NCBI RefSeq assembly: GCF_000513995.1
Contig: NZ_AZVB01000003.1
Coordinates: 1 to 64,000 of the forward strand
Length of the DNA stretch: 64,000 nt
Reading direction: 5' to 3'
Origin: Pseudoxanthomonas sp. J35
Lineage (GTDB): Bacteria > Pseudomonadota > Gammaproteobacteria > Xanthomonadales > Xanthomonadaceae
Notes under the pieces: generated by a model
What the model was told of the DNA's origin: nothing
Seen by the model: only the letters and a program-made list of their open reading frames with translations
The model's database searches: none
Translations under genes and position numbers: made by a program
In this document: piece by piece, positions 26,793-37,888 of the stretch
Layout of the letters: each line of letters opens with the position of its first letter
How positions within the stretch are numbered: position 1 is the first letter of the stretch

Positions 26793-28382
26793 TCAGTACA
26801 GCACCCGCTCGCCCGGCGGCGGTGGGTTCCACTGGTACAGCCAGGTCTCGGTGAGCGCGCGGCCTTCGTGGCGCAGGTACAGGCGCAGGTCGATCTGGGT
26901 GGTGGAATCGTCCGGAGGGACCACGTCGAACATGGCGCGGTAGCCCTCGATCGCATGCAGCGGCCGCGCGGAGATGGTTTCCAGCGTGCCGCGGCTGCTT
27001 TCCACCACCGCTTCGACCACGGCGTTGCGCCTGCCCAGCTCCGCCAGCTCGCCGCCGGCGAAATCCACCGCGAAGCGCCAGGAGAAACGCTCGCGCTTCC
27101 TGCCGATCACCCCGCCCAGGCCGGTGCGGGTGGCCACGGTCTTCGCCAGCGCCGGCTGCACCGGCGGCTGTTCGCCCCAGAACAGGCGGTAGCCGAACAG
27201 CAGCTCCTGGCCCGGCTGCGGCTTCGCTTCCGGGTTCCAGAAGGCGACGATGTTGTCGAAGGTCTCGTCGACGGTGGGTATCTCCACCAGCTGCACCGAG
27301 CCGCGGCCCCAGCCGTGCTTGGGTTCCACCCACAGGCTCGGGCGCTTCTCGTAGAACACGCCGTCGTCCTGGTAGTGGTCGAAGTTGCGATCGCGCTGCA
27401 GCAGGCCGAAGCCGCGCGGGTTGTCGTCGGCGAAGGCGTTGAAGCGCAGGTGCGCCGGGTTGCCCAGCGGCCGCCAGATCCATTCGCCGGCGCCGGTGTG
27501 CATGGCCAGGCCGTCGCTGTCGTGGATCTCCGCGCGCCAGTCCCAGTCCATGCGCCGGTCGTTCTCGCCGACCTGGAACATGCTCGTCGCCGGGGCGATG
27601 CCGAGGCGTTCGATTTCCCTGCGCGGGTACAGCGCCGCGTCCACGTCCATCACCAGCGGCTCGCCCCTGGTGATGGCGAAGCGGTAGGCGCCGGCGACGC
27701 TGGGCGAATCCAGCAGCGCGTACACCACCACCGTTTCCGAACCCGGCGCCGGGCGTTCCAGCCAGAAGGCGACGAAGTCGGGGAACTCCTCCGGCCGCGG
27801 CATGCCGGTGTCGATCGCCAGGCCGCGCGCGGACAGGCCATACTGCATGCTCGAACCGACCGCGCGGAAATAGCTGGCGCCGAGGAACGCGGCCCAGTCG
27901 CGGCGGGTGTCGTCGGGCGAATTGAGGCGGAAGCCGGCGAAGCCCAGGTCCTTCGGCAGGCGCCTGCCGTCCAGGCCGCTGCGGCCGTAGTCGAACATGC
28001 CCGGGTCGTAGGCCAGCTCCTGCGCCTGCCCGCCGGCGACCTCGAACATTCGCACCGGGCGCTTGAAGAACAGGCCCAGGTGGAAGAACTTGGCCTGGAA
28101 CTTCGAGCCGGGCAGGTCGCCCCACAGCGCGTGGTCCTGGCGGAAGCCGATCGACTGGTACTGGTCCCAGTCCAGCGCCGCCACCGCCGGGGGCAGCTTC
28201 TCGCTGCGCGGCACGAACGGCTGGGCGGCCATGGCCCGCGCGTGGCCCTTGAGCCAGGCGTAGTCGAACGGATGGCGCTGGCCGAGCGGGACCGGCGCGG
28301 CGAAGGCTTGCAGCAGCGGCAGGGGCAGGCCGGCGGCGGCGAAGGCCGCGGCGGCGCGGGTCAGGAACTGGCGTCGTTGCAT
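26793..28382 (-). CDS. opgD: Glucan biosynthesis protein OpgD/MdoD (Tat-exported)
   Basis: 529 aa. The N-terminus MQRRQFLTRAAAAF is a twin-arginine signal followed by AFA cleavage. The body has the MdoG/MdoD domain: HPFDYAWLKGHARAMA, YDPGMFDYG, FRLNSPDD, YFRAVGSSMQYGLSARG and FWLERPAPGS. OpgD shapes the linear backbone of osmoregulated periplasmic glucans. opgGH is not in the window. Alone in its orientation, convergent with tdk. Confidence 0.95.
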   Translation of the reverse strand: MQRRQFLTRAAAAFAAAGLPLPLLQAFAAPVPLGQRHPFDYAWLKGHARAMAAQPFVPRSEKLPPAVAALDWDQYQSIGFRQDHALWGDLPGSKFQAKFFHLGLFFKRPVRMFEVAGGQAQELAYDPGMFDYGRSGLDGRRLPKDLGFAGFRLNSPDDTRRDWAAFLGASYFRAVGSSMQYGLSARGLAIDTGMPRPEEFPDFVAFWLERPAPGSETVVVYALLDSPSVAGAYRFAITRGEPLVMDVDAALYPRREIERLGIAPATSMFQVGENDRRMDWDWRAEIHDSDGLAMHTGAGEWIWRPLGNPAHLRFNAFADDNPRGFGLLQRDRNFDHYQDDGVFYEKRPSLWVEPKHGWGRGSVQLVEIPTVDETFDNIVAFWNPEAKPQPGQELLFGYRLFWGEQPPVQPALAKTVATRTGLGGVIGRKRERFSWRFAVDFAGGELAELGRRNAVVEAVVESSRGTLETISARPLHAIEGYRAMFDVVPPDDSTTQIDLRLYLRHEGRALTETWLYQWNPPPPGERVLY

Positions 28383-28428
28383 GATGCGGATCGACGGCGT
28401 GGGGAGCGCGCCATCTTAAGCAAAGCCC

Positions 28429-31275
<2,847 letters not shown>

Positions 31276-31285
31276 CGCCGCGCCC

Positions 31286-31864
31286 TCAGTCCTCGCGCAT
31301 CGCCGCGAGCAGGAACAGGCGCGCCTTCTGCCAGTCGCGGCGCACGCTGCGTTCGGACCGCTGCAGCAGCTCGGCGATCTCCTGCTCGGAGAGGCCGGCG
31401 AAGTAGCGCAGTTCGACCACCCGCGCGAGCCTGGGATCGAGCGCGACCAGGCGCTCCAGCGCGGTGTCCAGCGCCAGCAGGTTCTCGTCCAGGCGCAGGC
31501 TGCTTTCGCTTTCCTCGGGGATTTCCGCCACGCGCTTGAGGTCGCCGCCGCGCTTGCGGGCCATGCGGTTGCGCGCGTAGTCGACGACCACGCTGCGCAT
31601 CGCCGAGGCCGCGTAGGCGAAGAAATGGGCGCGGTCCTCGAAGCGCGCGCCGCCGCTGGCGCCGATCAGCTTGAGGTAGGACTCGTGGACCAGCGAGGTC
31701 GGGTCCAGGGTGTTGTTCTGCTGGCCGGACAGCTGGCGGCGGGCGAGGGTGTGCAGCTCCTGGTAGAGCGTACCCAGCACGCGGTCCAGCGCTTCGCGGT
31801 CTCCGCCGCGCGCGGCATCCAGCCACACGGTGATCTCGAGGGAACTCTCGGGGGCGTCGGCCAT
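31286..31864 (-). CDS. ECF-type RNA polymerase sigma factor (TIGR02999-like)
   Basis: 192 aa. Region 2 is visible as LYQELHTLARRQLSG, then SLVHESYLKLIG, FFAYAASAMRSVVVDYARNR; region 4 as VVELRYFAGLSEQEIAELL and RSVRRDWQKARLFL. The ATG at 31864 has a GGAG at good distance; a GTG at 31876 is in frame. No anti-sigma gene is next to it; the partner is the kinase 10 bases downstream, typical for this ECF group. Confidence 0.92.
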   Translation of the reverse strand: MADAPESSLEITVWLDAARGGDREALDRVLGTLYQELHTLARRQLSGQQNNTLDPTSLVHESYLKLIGASGGARFEDRAHFFAYAASAMRSVVVDYARNRMARKRGGDLKRVAEIPEESESSLRLDENLLALDTALERLVALDPRLARVVELRYFAGLSEQEIAELLQRSERSVRRDWQKARLFLLAAMRED

Positions 31865-31941
31865 CGTCGTCTCCACGACTGAGGCAGTGGGGCCGAATAT
31901 AGCGGCTTTTCAGCCCCCGGGCGGGATCGGCCCCGCCCGGC

Positions 31942-32757
31942 TCAGCGCTGGCAGCGCGGGCACCAGACGCTGGCGCGCTGGCCGATGCTGGCCTCGCGCA
32001 GGGCCGTGCCGCAGGCCGGGCAGGGCAGGCCGCCGCGGCCGTACACGGCCAGCTCCTGCTCGAAGTAGCCCGGCGCCCCGTCCGGATCGAGGAAGTCGCG
32101 CAAGGTGGTGCCGCCGCGGGTGATGGCGTAGGCCAGGATCTCGCGGACCGCCCCGGCCAGGGCGACGTAGCGTTCCCGCGAGACCTTCCCGGCCGCCCGC
32201 AGCGGCGAGATGCCGGCGCGGAACAGGCTCTCGGCGGCGTAGATGTTGCCCACCCCGACCACGATCCGCTGGTCCATCAGGAAGGTCTTCACCGGGGCGC
32301 TGCGGCCGCGGCTGAGGCGGTACAGGCGGTCGCCGTCGAAGTCGCCGGACAGCGGCTCCGGGCCCAGGCCCTGCAGCAGTTCGTGGGTGGTGCCGGCCGG
32401 CTGCCAGAGCAGGCAGCCGAAGCGGCGCGGATCGGTGAAGCGCAGCACCCGCCCCGAATCCAGGGCCAGGTCGACGTGGTCGTGGGTCCCGACCGGGGTG
32501 TCCGCCGGCAGCACCCGCAGCATCCCGGACATGCCCAGGTGCAGCAGGGCGCTGTCGCCGGCGTCGGTGTCCAGCAGCAGGTACTTGGCGCGGCGGCGCA
32601 CGGCTTCGATGCGGCGGCCGGGCAGGTCGCGGCCCACCTCGGCCGGGATCGGCCAGCGCAGGTCAGGGCGGCGCAGGACCACTCCGGTGACCCGCCGGCC
32701 CTCGAGGTGCGGGGCCAGGCCGCGGCGGGTGGTCTCGACCTCGGGCAGCTCGGGCAC
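31942..32757 (-). CDS. mutM: Formamidopyrimidine-DNA glycosylase MutM (Fpg)
   Basis: 271 aa. After initiator removal the catalytic Pro and Glu are in place ([12 protein letters not shown]). K57 region ARYLLL-type motif reads RAKYLLL, the helix-two-turn-helix [12 protein letters not shown] is present, and a C-terminal zinc finger has CPACG and CPRCQ. It removes 8-oxoguanine from DNA. GTG start at 32757; the ABC ATPase stop is 2 bases upstream, so they are one unit. Confidence 0.97.
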   Translation of the reverse strand: MPELPEVETTRRGLAPHLEGRRVTGVVLRRPDLRWPIPAEVGRDLPGRRIEAVRRRAKYLLLDTDAGDSALLHLGMSGMLRVLPADTPVGTHDHVDLALDSGRVLRFTDPRRFGCLLWQPAGTTHELLQGLGPEPLSGDFDGDRLYRLSRGRSAPVKTFLMDQRIVVGVGNIYAAESLFRAGISPLRAAGKVSRERYVALAGAVREILAYAITRGGTTLRDFLDPDGAPGYFEQELAVYGRGGLPCPACGTALREASIGQRASVWCPRCQR

Positions 32758-32759
32758 GC

Positions 32760-33617
32760 TCAGCTCCCGGCCGCGGCCAGGTAGTGGACGTCGCCCTGCG
32801 GGTCGCGTTCCTGCCAGACCCGCACCGGGCCACCGAAGGCCTGCGACAGCAGGGCGCCGTCGAGCATGGTGCTGCGCGTGCCGTCGGCCAGCACGCGGCC
32901 GCCCTGCAGCACCACCACCCGGCCGATCTCCGGAACGATCTCCTCGATATGGTGGGTTACCAGCACCAGGGTCACGCCGTCGCGGGCCAGGGTGCGCAAC
33001 ATGGCCAGCAGGTGGCCGCGCGCGACCAGGTCCAGGCCGGTGCCCGGTTCGTCCAGCAGCAGCGCGTGCGGCCGGTTGACCAGTGCGCGCGCGATCAGCA
33101 CCCGCCGCGCCTCGCCGGTGGACAGCTCGGCATAGAGCCGGTGACGCAGCGGCAGGGCGTGGGCACGGGCCAGGGCCTCGGCCGCCCGTTCACGCATGTC
33201 GTCGGTGATCTCACGGAACGGGGGGACGACGAAACTGGCGAACAGGCCGCTGAGCACCGCGTTCTCCGCGGTCAGGCCGGGCTGGTCCGCGAGGTTGGCG
33301 CCGAAATCGCCGGTGACGATGCCCAGCTGCGAGCGCAGCCGGTCCACCTGCCAGCGGGCCTGGCCCAGCACCTGCACCGGCGGGGTGTCGCCGGTGCGGG
33401 CCAGCGGATACAGCTCGCGGGTGATCAGCTTGATCAGCGTCGACTTGCCGCAGCCGTTGGCGCCGAGGATGGCGGTGTGCTGGCCCTGGTCGATGCGCAG
33501 GCTCAGTTCATGGAGGACGCGGACCTGGCCGCGGATGACGCTGGCGCGGTCCAGTTCGATCAGTGTCGGGCGTGACGTTTCCGTCACGGCGAGGGCGGCA
33601 GGGGAGGAGATCGGCAC
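32760..33617 (-). CDS. ABC-type ATPase without a permease partner
   Basis: 285 aa, one nucleotide-binding domain. Walker [10 protein letters not shown], Walker [12 protein letters not shown] with the H-loop LVTHHIEEI. The signature motif is changed from LSGGQ to LSTGE. No membrane protein gene is adjacent: downstream is mutM, upstream the divergent desaturase. ModF-like or orphan energising subunits look like this. GTG start with an aggaa RBS. Substrate unknown. Confidence 0.9.
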   Translation of the reverse strand: MPISSPAALAVTETSRPTLIELDRASVIRGQVRVLHELSLRIDQGQHTAILGANGCGKSTLIKLITRELYPLARTGDTPPVQVLGQARWQVDRLRSQLGIVTGDFGANLADQPGLTAENAVLSGLFASFVVPPFREITDDMRERAAEALARAHALPLRHRLYAELSTGEARRVLIARALVNRPHALLLDEPGTGLDLVARGHLLAMLRTLARDGVTLVLVTHHIEEIVPEIGRVVVLQGGRVLADGTRSTMLDGALLSQAFGGPVRVWQERDPQGDVHYLAAAGS

Positions 33618-33752
33618 GGAACTTCCTGGCTGGCGGGGCCGCGAGCCTGAACAACATACGCGGCCGACAGGTGAAGTTTGCCGGAACAGGGCCCATCATG
33701 TCCCTCGCACGGGCCGCATTCCAGGCCCCACCACCGAGGGTCCCCGCACGAC

Positions 33753-34952
33753 ATGTCCGACACGCTGATCCAGTTCCTCACTTCCGGCGTGGCCGGCCTC
33801 GGCTGGGTAGGCCTGCTGGTGGTGCTGCTGGTCTTCACCCAGCTGACCATCTTCTCCGTCACCCTCTACCTGCACCGCAGCCAGGCGCACCGCGGCGTGG
33901 ACTTCCACCCGGCGATCGCGCACTTCTTCCGCTTCTGGACCTGGCTGACCACCTCGATGATCACCCGCGAGTGGGTGGCCATCCATCGCAAGCACCACGC
34001 CAAGGTGGAAACCGAGGAAGACCCGCACAGCCCGCAGACCCGCGGCATCCGCAAGGTGTTCTGGGAAGGCGTGGAGCTGTACCGCGAGGCGCGCGCCGAC
34101 CGCGCGTCGATCGAGCAGTACGGCAAGGGTGCGCCGGACGACTGGATCGAGCGCCGCCTCTATACCCCGCACGCGAACCTCGGCCCGACGGTGCTGCTGT
34201 TCGTCAACTTCGCCCTGTTCGGCCTGCCGGGCATCGCGGTGTGGGCAATCCAGATGGCGTGGATCCCGTTCTGGGCCGCCGGCGTGGTCAACGGCCTCGG
34301 CCACTGGTGGGGCTACCGCAACTTCGAGTCGTCCGACACCTCGACCAACCTCACTCCGTGGGGCGTGTGGATCGGCGGCGAGGAGCTGCACAACAACCAC
34401 CACGCGTTCCCGAGCTCGGCGCGCTTCTCGATGCGCCGCTGGGAGTTCGATATCGGTTGGGCCGTGATCAAGGGCCTGGAGAAGCTGCGCCTGGCCAGGG
34501 TGCTGCGCGTGGCGCCGAGCCTGGACATCCGCCCGAACATCGCGGTGCCGGATACCGAGACGGTGCGCGCGCTGCTGTCGCACCGCTTCCAGGCGATGAC
34601 CGACTACCAGCGCAACGTGATCAAGCCGGTGCTGCGCGAGGAAGCGGCGGCTGCCGGTGCGCGCCTGCGCGAGCTGCTGCCGCGGCGCATGCGCCGCGGC
34701 CTGGTCGACGACGGCCGCTGGCTCAAGCCGGACGCGCGCGAGCAGCTGCAGCAGTGGGTGCAGCAGCGCCCGCGGATCAAGGCGCTGGTCGAGCACCGGG
34801 CGCGCCTGGCGGCGGTGCTGGAGGCGCGCAGCCACGATGCGGCCGAGCGCCTGCACCAGCTGCAGGCCTGGTGCCAGGAGGCCGAGGCCAGCGGCATCCG
34901 CGCGCTGCAGGAATACTCGATGCGGCTCAAGGGTTACGCGCTGGCGCACTGA
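33753..34952 (+). CDS. Fatty-acid desaturase (acyl-CoA delta-9 type)
   Basis: 399 aa with four predicted membrane helices. The three histidine boxes for the di-iron centre are HRSQAHR (41-47), HRKHH (78-82) and HNNHH (about 212-216), the bacterial DesA/stearoyl-CoA 9-desaturase set. After the desaturase core there is a charged helical extension of about 120 residues. It introduces a cis double bond into acyl chains at the inner membrane and so tunes fluidity. Its stop codon overlaps the next ATG by one base. Confidence 0.92.
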   Translation: MSDTLIQFLTSGVAGLGWVGLLVVLLVFTQLTIFSVTLYLHRSQAHRGVDFHPAIAHFFRFWTWLTTSMITREWVAIHRKHHAKVETEEDPHSPQTRGIRKVFWEGVELYREARADRASIEQYGKGAPDDWIERRLYTPHANLGPTVLLFVNFALFGLPGIAVWAIQMAWIPFWAAGVVNGLGHWWGYRNFESSDTSTNLTPWGVWIGGEELHNNHHAFPSSARFSMRRWEFDIGWAVIKGLEKLRLARVLRVAPSLDIRPNIAVPDTETVRALLSHRFQAMTDYQRNVIKPVLREEAAAAGARLRELLPRRMRRGLVDDGRWLKPDAREQLQQWVQQRPRIKALVEHRARLAAVLEARSHDAAERLHQLQAWCQEAEASGIRALQEYSMRLKGYALAH

Positions 34953-35329
34953 TGCGCGTCGTCCGCCGCCATCGCGTCGACCACAGGCCCGGGCGCATGC
35001 GTCCGGGCCTGCTGCTTTGTGCGGGCCTGCTGGCCTGGGCGGGTGCGTCGGCGCAGGTCGAGCGTACCGCCGACTACCTGTCGAGGATGGATACCGACGG
35101 CGACGGCCGGGTCTCGCAGGAGGAGTACGTGGCCTGGATGGGCTACGCCTTCGAGCGCATGGACACCGATGGCGACGGGGTGCTGTCCACGGCGGAGCTG
35201 CCGGGCGGCAAGGGCAAGCCGGTGACGCTGGAATCGCACCGGCGGCGCCTCGCGGAGCGCTTCAGGCGCCAGGACGCGAACGGCGACGGCTACCTCGACG
35301 CGAAGGAGCTGGCGGCGCCGCCGCTGTAG
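34952..35329 (+). CDS. EF-hand domain secreted protein
   Basis: 125 aa. Three calcium-binding loops are clear: DTDGDGRVSQEE, DTDGDGVLSTAE and DANGDGYLDAKE, each with the D-x-D/N-x-D-G pattern and terminal Glu. A signal peptide (LLLCAGLLAWAGASAQ) follows 16 basic residues; an ATG at 34997 would start right at it. TGATG overlap with the desaturase gene suggests coupled translation. It probably works as a periplasmic calcium-binding protein; partner unknown. Confidence 0.88.
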   Translation: MRVVRRHRVDHRPGRMRPGLLLCAGLLAWAGASAQVERTADYLSRMDTDGDGRVSQEEYVAWMGYAFERMDTDGDGVLSTAELPGGKGKPVTLESHRRRLAERFRRQDANGDGYLDAKELAAPPL

Positions 35330-35428
35330 GGCCCGCTCCGGGCATCCGCCTCGTCACGTCGGGGATCGCGCGCTGACGTGACTGCCGGGTTGTTGCAGTT
35401 GCCGCAACGGCACCTGCAACGAGGGTGG

Positions 35429-35464
35429 ACCGCAACCGCAACCGCAACCGCAACCGCAACCGCA
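35429..35464. repeat. Tandem hexamer repeat, six perfect copies of ACCGCA
   Basis: Six contiguous ACCGCA units run from 35429 to 35464, followed by a degenerate AGGGCA and two copies of TGGGCA. It is outside any believable gene. Such short arrays change copy number by slippage. Confidence 0.95.
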
Positions 35465-35490
35465 AGGGCATGGGCATGGGGTTCGCAGGC

Positions 35491-35740
35491 TCCGGACGGA
35501 GCCGCGGCAGTGCGGGGGTATGGCGCATCGCGCGGCTCCGCGTCCTGCTCCAACGTGCGACCGCGGCACATCCATGTGCCGCTTGCGCCGCGCCGGGAAT
35601 GAACCCGGGCGCTGGCCACGCCTGGCGCGTCGCCACGCGCTGGCCTTCTAACCGCATCGTCCAGCCCCCCGCCTTTGCATACCCCCGCACTACCGCGTCT
35701 TCGGGGGGGGCGTTGGGGGTGTGGCTTCGTTCCGCTCTCC
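35491..35740 (+). repeat. Interspersed palindromic repeat, copy A (with about 90 extra bases)
   Basis: 35491-35587 matches the reverse complement of 59377-59475 at roughly 93% (about six differences). It has a 9-bp hairpin gcggcacat-cc-atgtgccgc and the inverted ends AGTGCGGGGGTATG (35509-35522) and CATACCCCCGCACT (35678-35691), a perfect 14-bp inverted pair. Beyond 35691 the resemblance to copy B goes on (ccgcgtctt, then gtggcttcgtt and a CT-rich part). Bases 35588-35677 have no counterpart in copy B. The outer limits are approximate. Confidence 0.8.
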
Positions 35741-35817
35741 CTCCGGGAGAGGGGCGGGGAGACGGTCGGGGCCGGCGAATGGTTCCGTGCCGGGGCATCG
35801 GCTTGCCGTCGTGGCAT

Positions 35818-35839
35818 GTAGAGCGGGGCTTGCCCCGCT
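35818..35839 (+). repeat. GTAG-type REP hairpin, forward unit
   Basis: GTAG (35818-35821) followed by a perfect 8-bp stem agcggggc / gccccgct with a 2-base loop. This is the architecture of the SMAG (GTAG) REP family of Stenotrophomonas maltophilia and relatives, mobilised by RAYT Y1 transposases. Confidence 0.85.
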
Positions 35840-35878
35840 GCTGCTGCTTTTCAGGCGCGTTGGGACATCCGGCGTGGG

Positions 35879-35900
35879 AGTCGGGCGAGCCCGACTCTAC
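35879..35900 (-). repeat. GTAG-type REP hairpin, reverse unit
   Basis: On the minus strand GTAG (35900-35897) is followed by a perfect 8-bp stem agtcgggc / gcccgact with a 2-base loop. With the forward unit 39 bases away it makes an inverted REP pair. The stem sequence differs from the forward unit but keeps the same length. Confidence 0.85.
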
Positions 35901-35912
35901 AGGTGGGCTCGG

Positions 35913-36743
35913 TCAGGCCTCGGGGCGGGGCGGATCGACCAGCGGCTGCCCGTGCTGCAACAGCCACAGCATGATGGTCTTCTGGCGCACGTAGTTGGCA
36001 CTGACGAAGGACTCGATCAGGCCGGGCCAGCCGTCGAGGAAGCCGGCCTTGAGCACGTAGCCGCGGAAGAAGCGCCACGCCGGGGCCAGCACCAGCTTGC
36101 CGAGGGTCGCGCGCTTGCCGCGGGCGAAATCGTGCTCGGCCATCATCCGCGCGTAGCGCTGCTTCTTGTCGAGCAGCTGCATGAAGGATCGATAGGGGTG
36201 GTGCAGCAGGTCGCCGGGGAGCAACGCAACGGGGCCGTCCACCGACACCGCCTCGTGGATCTCGCGGGCGCCGCGCCAGCCGCCGCGGCGGCGGTCGAAC
36301 AGGCGCAGCACGCGGTCGGGGTAGGCGGTGCCGTGGCGCAGGAAGCGGCCGTAGTACTCGGACATGCGCGCGAAGCGGTAGCCGGCGGCGCGGCTGAAAC
36401 CGGCGTCGCGTTCGGCCTCGATCGCCGTGCGCAGGCGCACGTCCACGCGTTCGTCGGCGTCCAGGCTCAGCACCCAGTCGTGCGCGCACTGGTCCACCGC
36501 GAACTGCTTCTGGCTGCGGAAACCGTCGAACGGGCGCTCCAGCACGCGCGCACCGGCCGCGCGCGCGACCTCGCGGGTACCGTCGGTCGAACCGGAATCG
36601 ACCACCACGATCTCGTCGCAGAACGCCAGCGAGGCCAGGCAGTCGCCGATCCGGTCCGCCTCGTTGAAGGCGATGATGCAGGCCGACAGCGGCACGCGAC
36701 CGGGACCGGCAGTGGTGGAAGCGCGGGCGGGACGGGCAGGCAT
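35913..36743 (-). CDS. Family 2 glycosyltransferase (WaaE/KdtX-like, LPS core)
   Basis: 276 aa. GT-A motifs: SACIIAFNEADRIGDC, EIVVVDSGSTDGT and LSLDADERVD (the nucleotide-sugar/metal DxD). The later YPDRVLRLFDRRRGGW and EIHEAV parts match the WaaE/KdtX group, which adds glucose or heptose to the LPS inner core. No membrane helix. Divergent from the glycerophosphotransferase-type gene; REP pair just downstream. Confidence 0.88.
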   Translation of the reverse strand: MPARPARASTTAGPGRVPLSACIIAFNEADRIGDCLASLAFCDEIVVVDSGSTDGTREVARAAGARVLERPFDGFRSQKQFAVDQCAHDWVLSLDADERVDVRLRTAIEAERDAGFSRAAGYRFARMSEYYGRFLRHGTAYPDRVLRLFDRRRGGWRGAREIHEAVSVDGPVALLPGDLLHHPYRSFMQLLDKKQRYARMMAEHDFARGKRATLGKLVLAPAWRFFRGYVLKAGFLDGWPGLIESFVSANYVRQKTIMLWLLQHGQPLVDPPRPEA

Positions 36744-36840
36744 GCGGCGGTGGCCGGGCGGAGGGTGGTGAAAGCGTAGCAGGCGTCGGGCCGCGGCCTG
36801 CGGTGCGATAATCGCGCACCCCCAGCGCCCGGAGGGCGAC

Positions 36841-37872
36841 GTGCCGAAACATTACCTGCTGTACGGGTCGGAGCGTTACGCGCTGGCCATCCTGCGTCCG
36901 ATCCAGGACGCGATCCGCGCGCGTGGCGACGAGACGGCCTGGTTCTTCGACGGCCCCGGTGCCGCCGACCTGCGTCCCGACGAGAAGCTGCTGAGCGTCG
37001 ACGAGGTCCGCGCGTGGAAGCCGTACGCGGTGATCACCTCGTCCAACGCCGTGCCGCACTTCTTCCCGGGGGTGAAGGTCGAGACCTTCCACGGCTTCGA
37101 CGCCGGCAAGCCGCGCCATATCTACATCCGCGGGTTCTTCGACCTGTACTGCACCACCGGCCCGCGCGACACCGCGGCCTTCGGCGCGCTGGCGGAGAAG
37201 ATGGGCCACTTCTCGGTGGCCGAGACCGGCTTCCCGAAGATCGATCCGTTCATGGCCGCGCTCGGCGACGAGCCGGAGCCGGTGCGGCAGCCACCGGTGG
37301 TCCTCTACCACTCCACCTTCTCGCCGTCGTGGAGCGCCGCGCCGATCCTTTACGACGAGGTCGCGCGGCTGTCGCGCACCGGCGAATGGCGCTGGATCGT
37401 CACCTTCCACCCGAAGATGGATCCGGCGATGGTGGCGAAGTACAAGGCCCTGCAGAACGAGTACCTGACCTTCGCCGAGAACGACAACATCCTCGAACTG
37501 TTCCCGCAGGCCGACGTGATGTGCTCGGACACCTCCTCGGCGCTCAACGAGTTCCTGCTGACCTACAAGCCGGTGGTGACGTTCAAGAACCGTCGCCCCG
37601 GCCCGCATCTGATCGACATCGACGACCCGGCGCAGTTCGAGCCGGCGATCCGCCGCGCGCTGTCGCGGCCGCCGGAGCTGATGGCCGCAGTCCGTGGGTT
37701 CGCCGACCAGCTGCATCCGTACCGCGACGGCCGCTCGGCCGAGCGCGTGCTCGATGCGATCGACGCGTTCGTCGCCAGGGGCGGGCGCAACCGCAAGCCC
37801 AAGCCGATGAACCTGTGGCGCAAGCTCAAGATCCGCAAGCGGATCGGCTACTGGGGCCCGGCCGGCTGGTAA
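36841..37872 (+). CDS. CDP-glycerol glycerophosphotransferase-family protein
   Basis: 343 aa from GTG with a ggagg RBS. It resembles the Glyphos_transf/TagF-B fold: SNAVPHFFPGVKVETFHGFD in the N-half, then LYHSTFSPSWSAAP, IVTFHPKMDP and CSDTSSALNEFLLTYKPVV with the conserved His and Ser/Asp residues. In Gram-positives this family builds teichoic acid; in a Gram-negative it more likely adds a phospho-alcohol to LPS or capsule. GATAAT at 36807-36812 is a -10 candidate. Pairs with the divergent LPS glycosyltransferase. Confidence 0.82.
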   Translation: MPKHYLLYGSERYALAILRPIQDAIRARGDETAWFFDGPGAADLRPDEKLLSVDEVRAWKPYAVITSSNAVPHFFPGVKVETFHGFDAGKPRHIYIRGFFDLYCTTGPRDTAAFGALAEKMGHFSVAETGFPKIDPFMAALGDEPEPVRQPPVVLYHSTFSPSWSAAPILYDEVARLSRTGEWRWIVTFHPKMDPAMVAKYKALQNEYLTFAENDNILELFPQADVMCSDTSSALNEFLLTYKPVVTFKNRRPGPHLIDIDDPAQFEPAIRRALSRPPELMAAVRGFADQLHPYRDGRSAERVLDAIDAFVARGGRNRKPKPMNLWRKLKIRKRIGYWGPAGW

Positions 37873-37888
37873 CGGCCGGGCGGTCCGC

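Larger units (their letters stand above)
35330..35912. other. Gene-free block of 583 bases containing several repeat types
   Basis: No convincing gene. It holds, in order, a six-copy hexamer array (35429-35464), an interspersed palindromic repeat (from about 35491), a poly-G/C-rich strip, and two opposed GTAG REP hairpins (35818-35900). Open frames through it show no coding signature. Confidence 0.8.

Noticed and set aside
35429-35464. Hexamer array as a CRISPR
   Set aside because: Units are 6 bases with no spacers; no cas gene is near.
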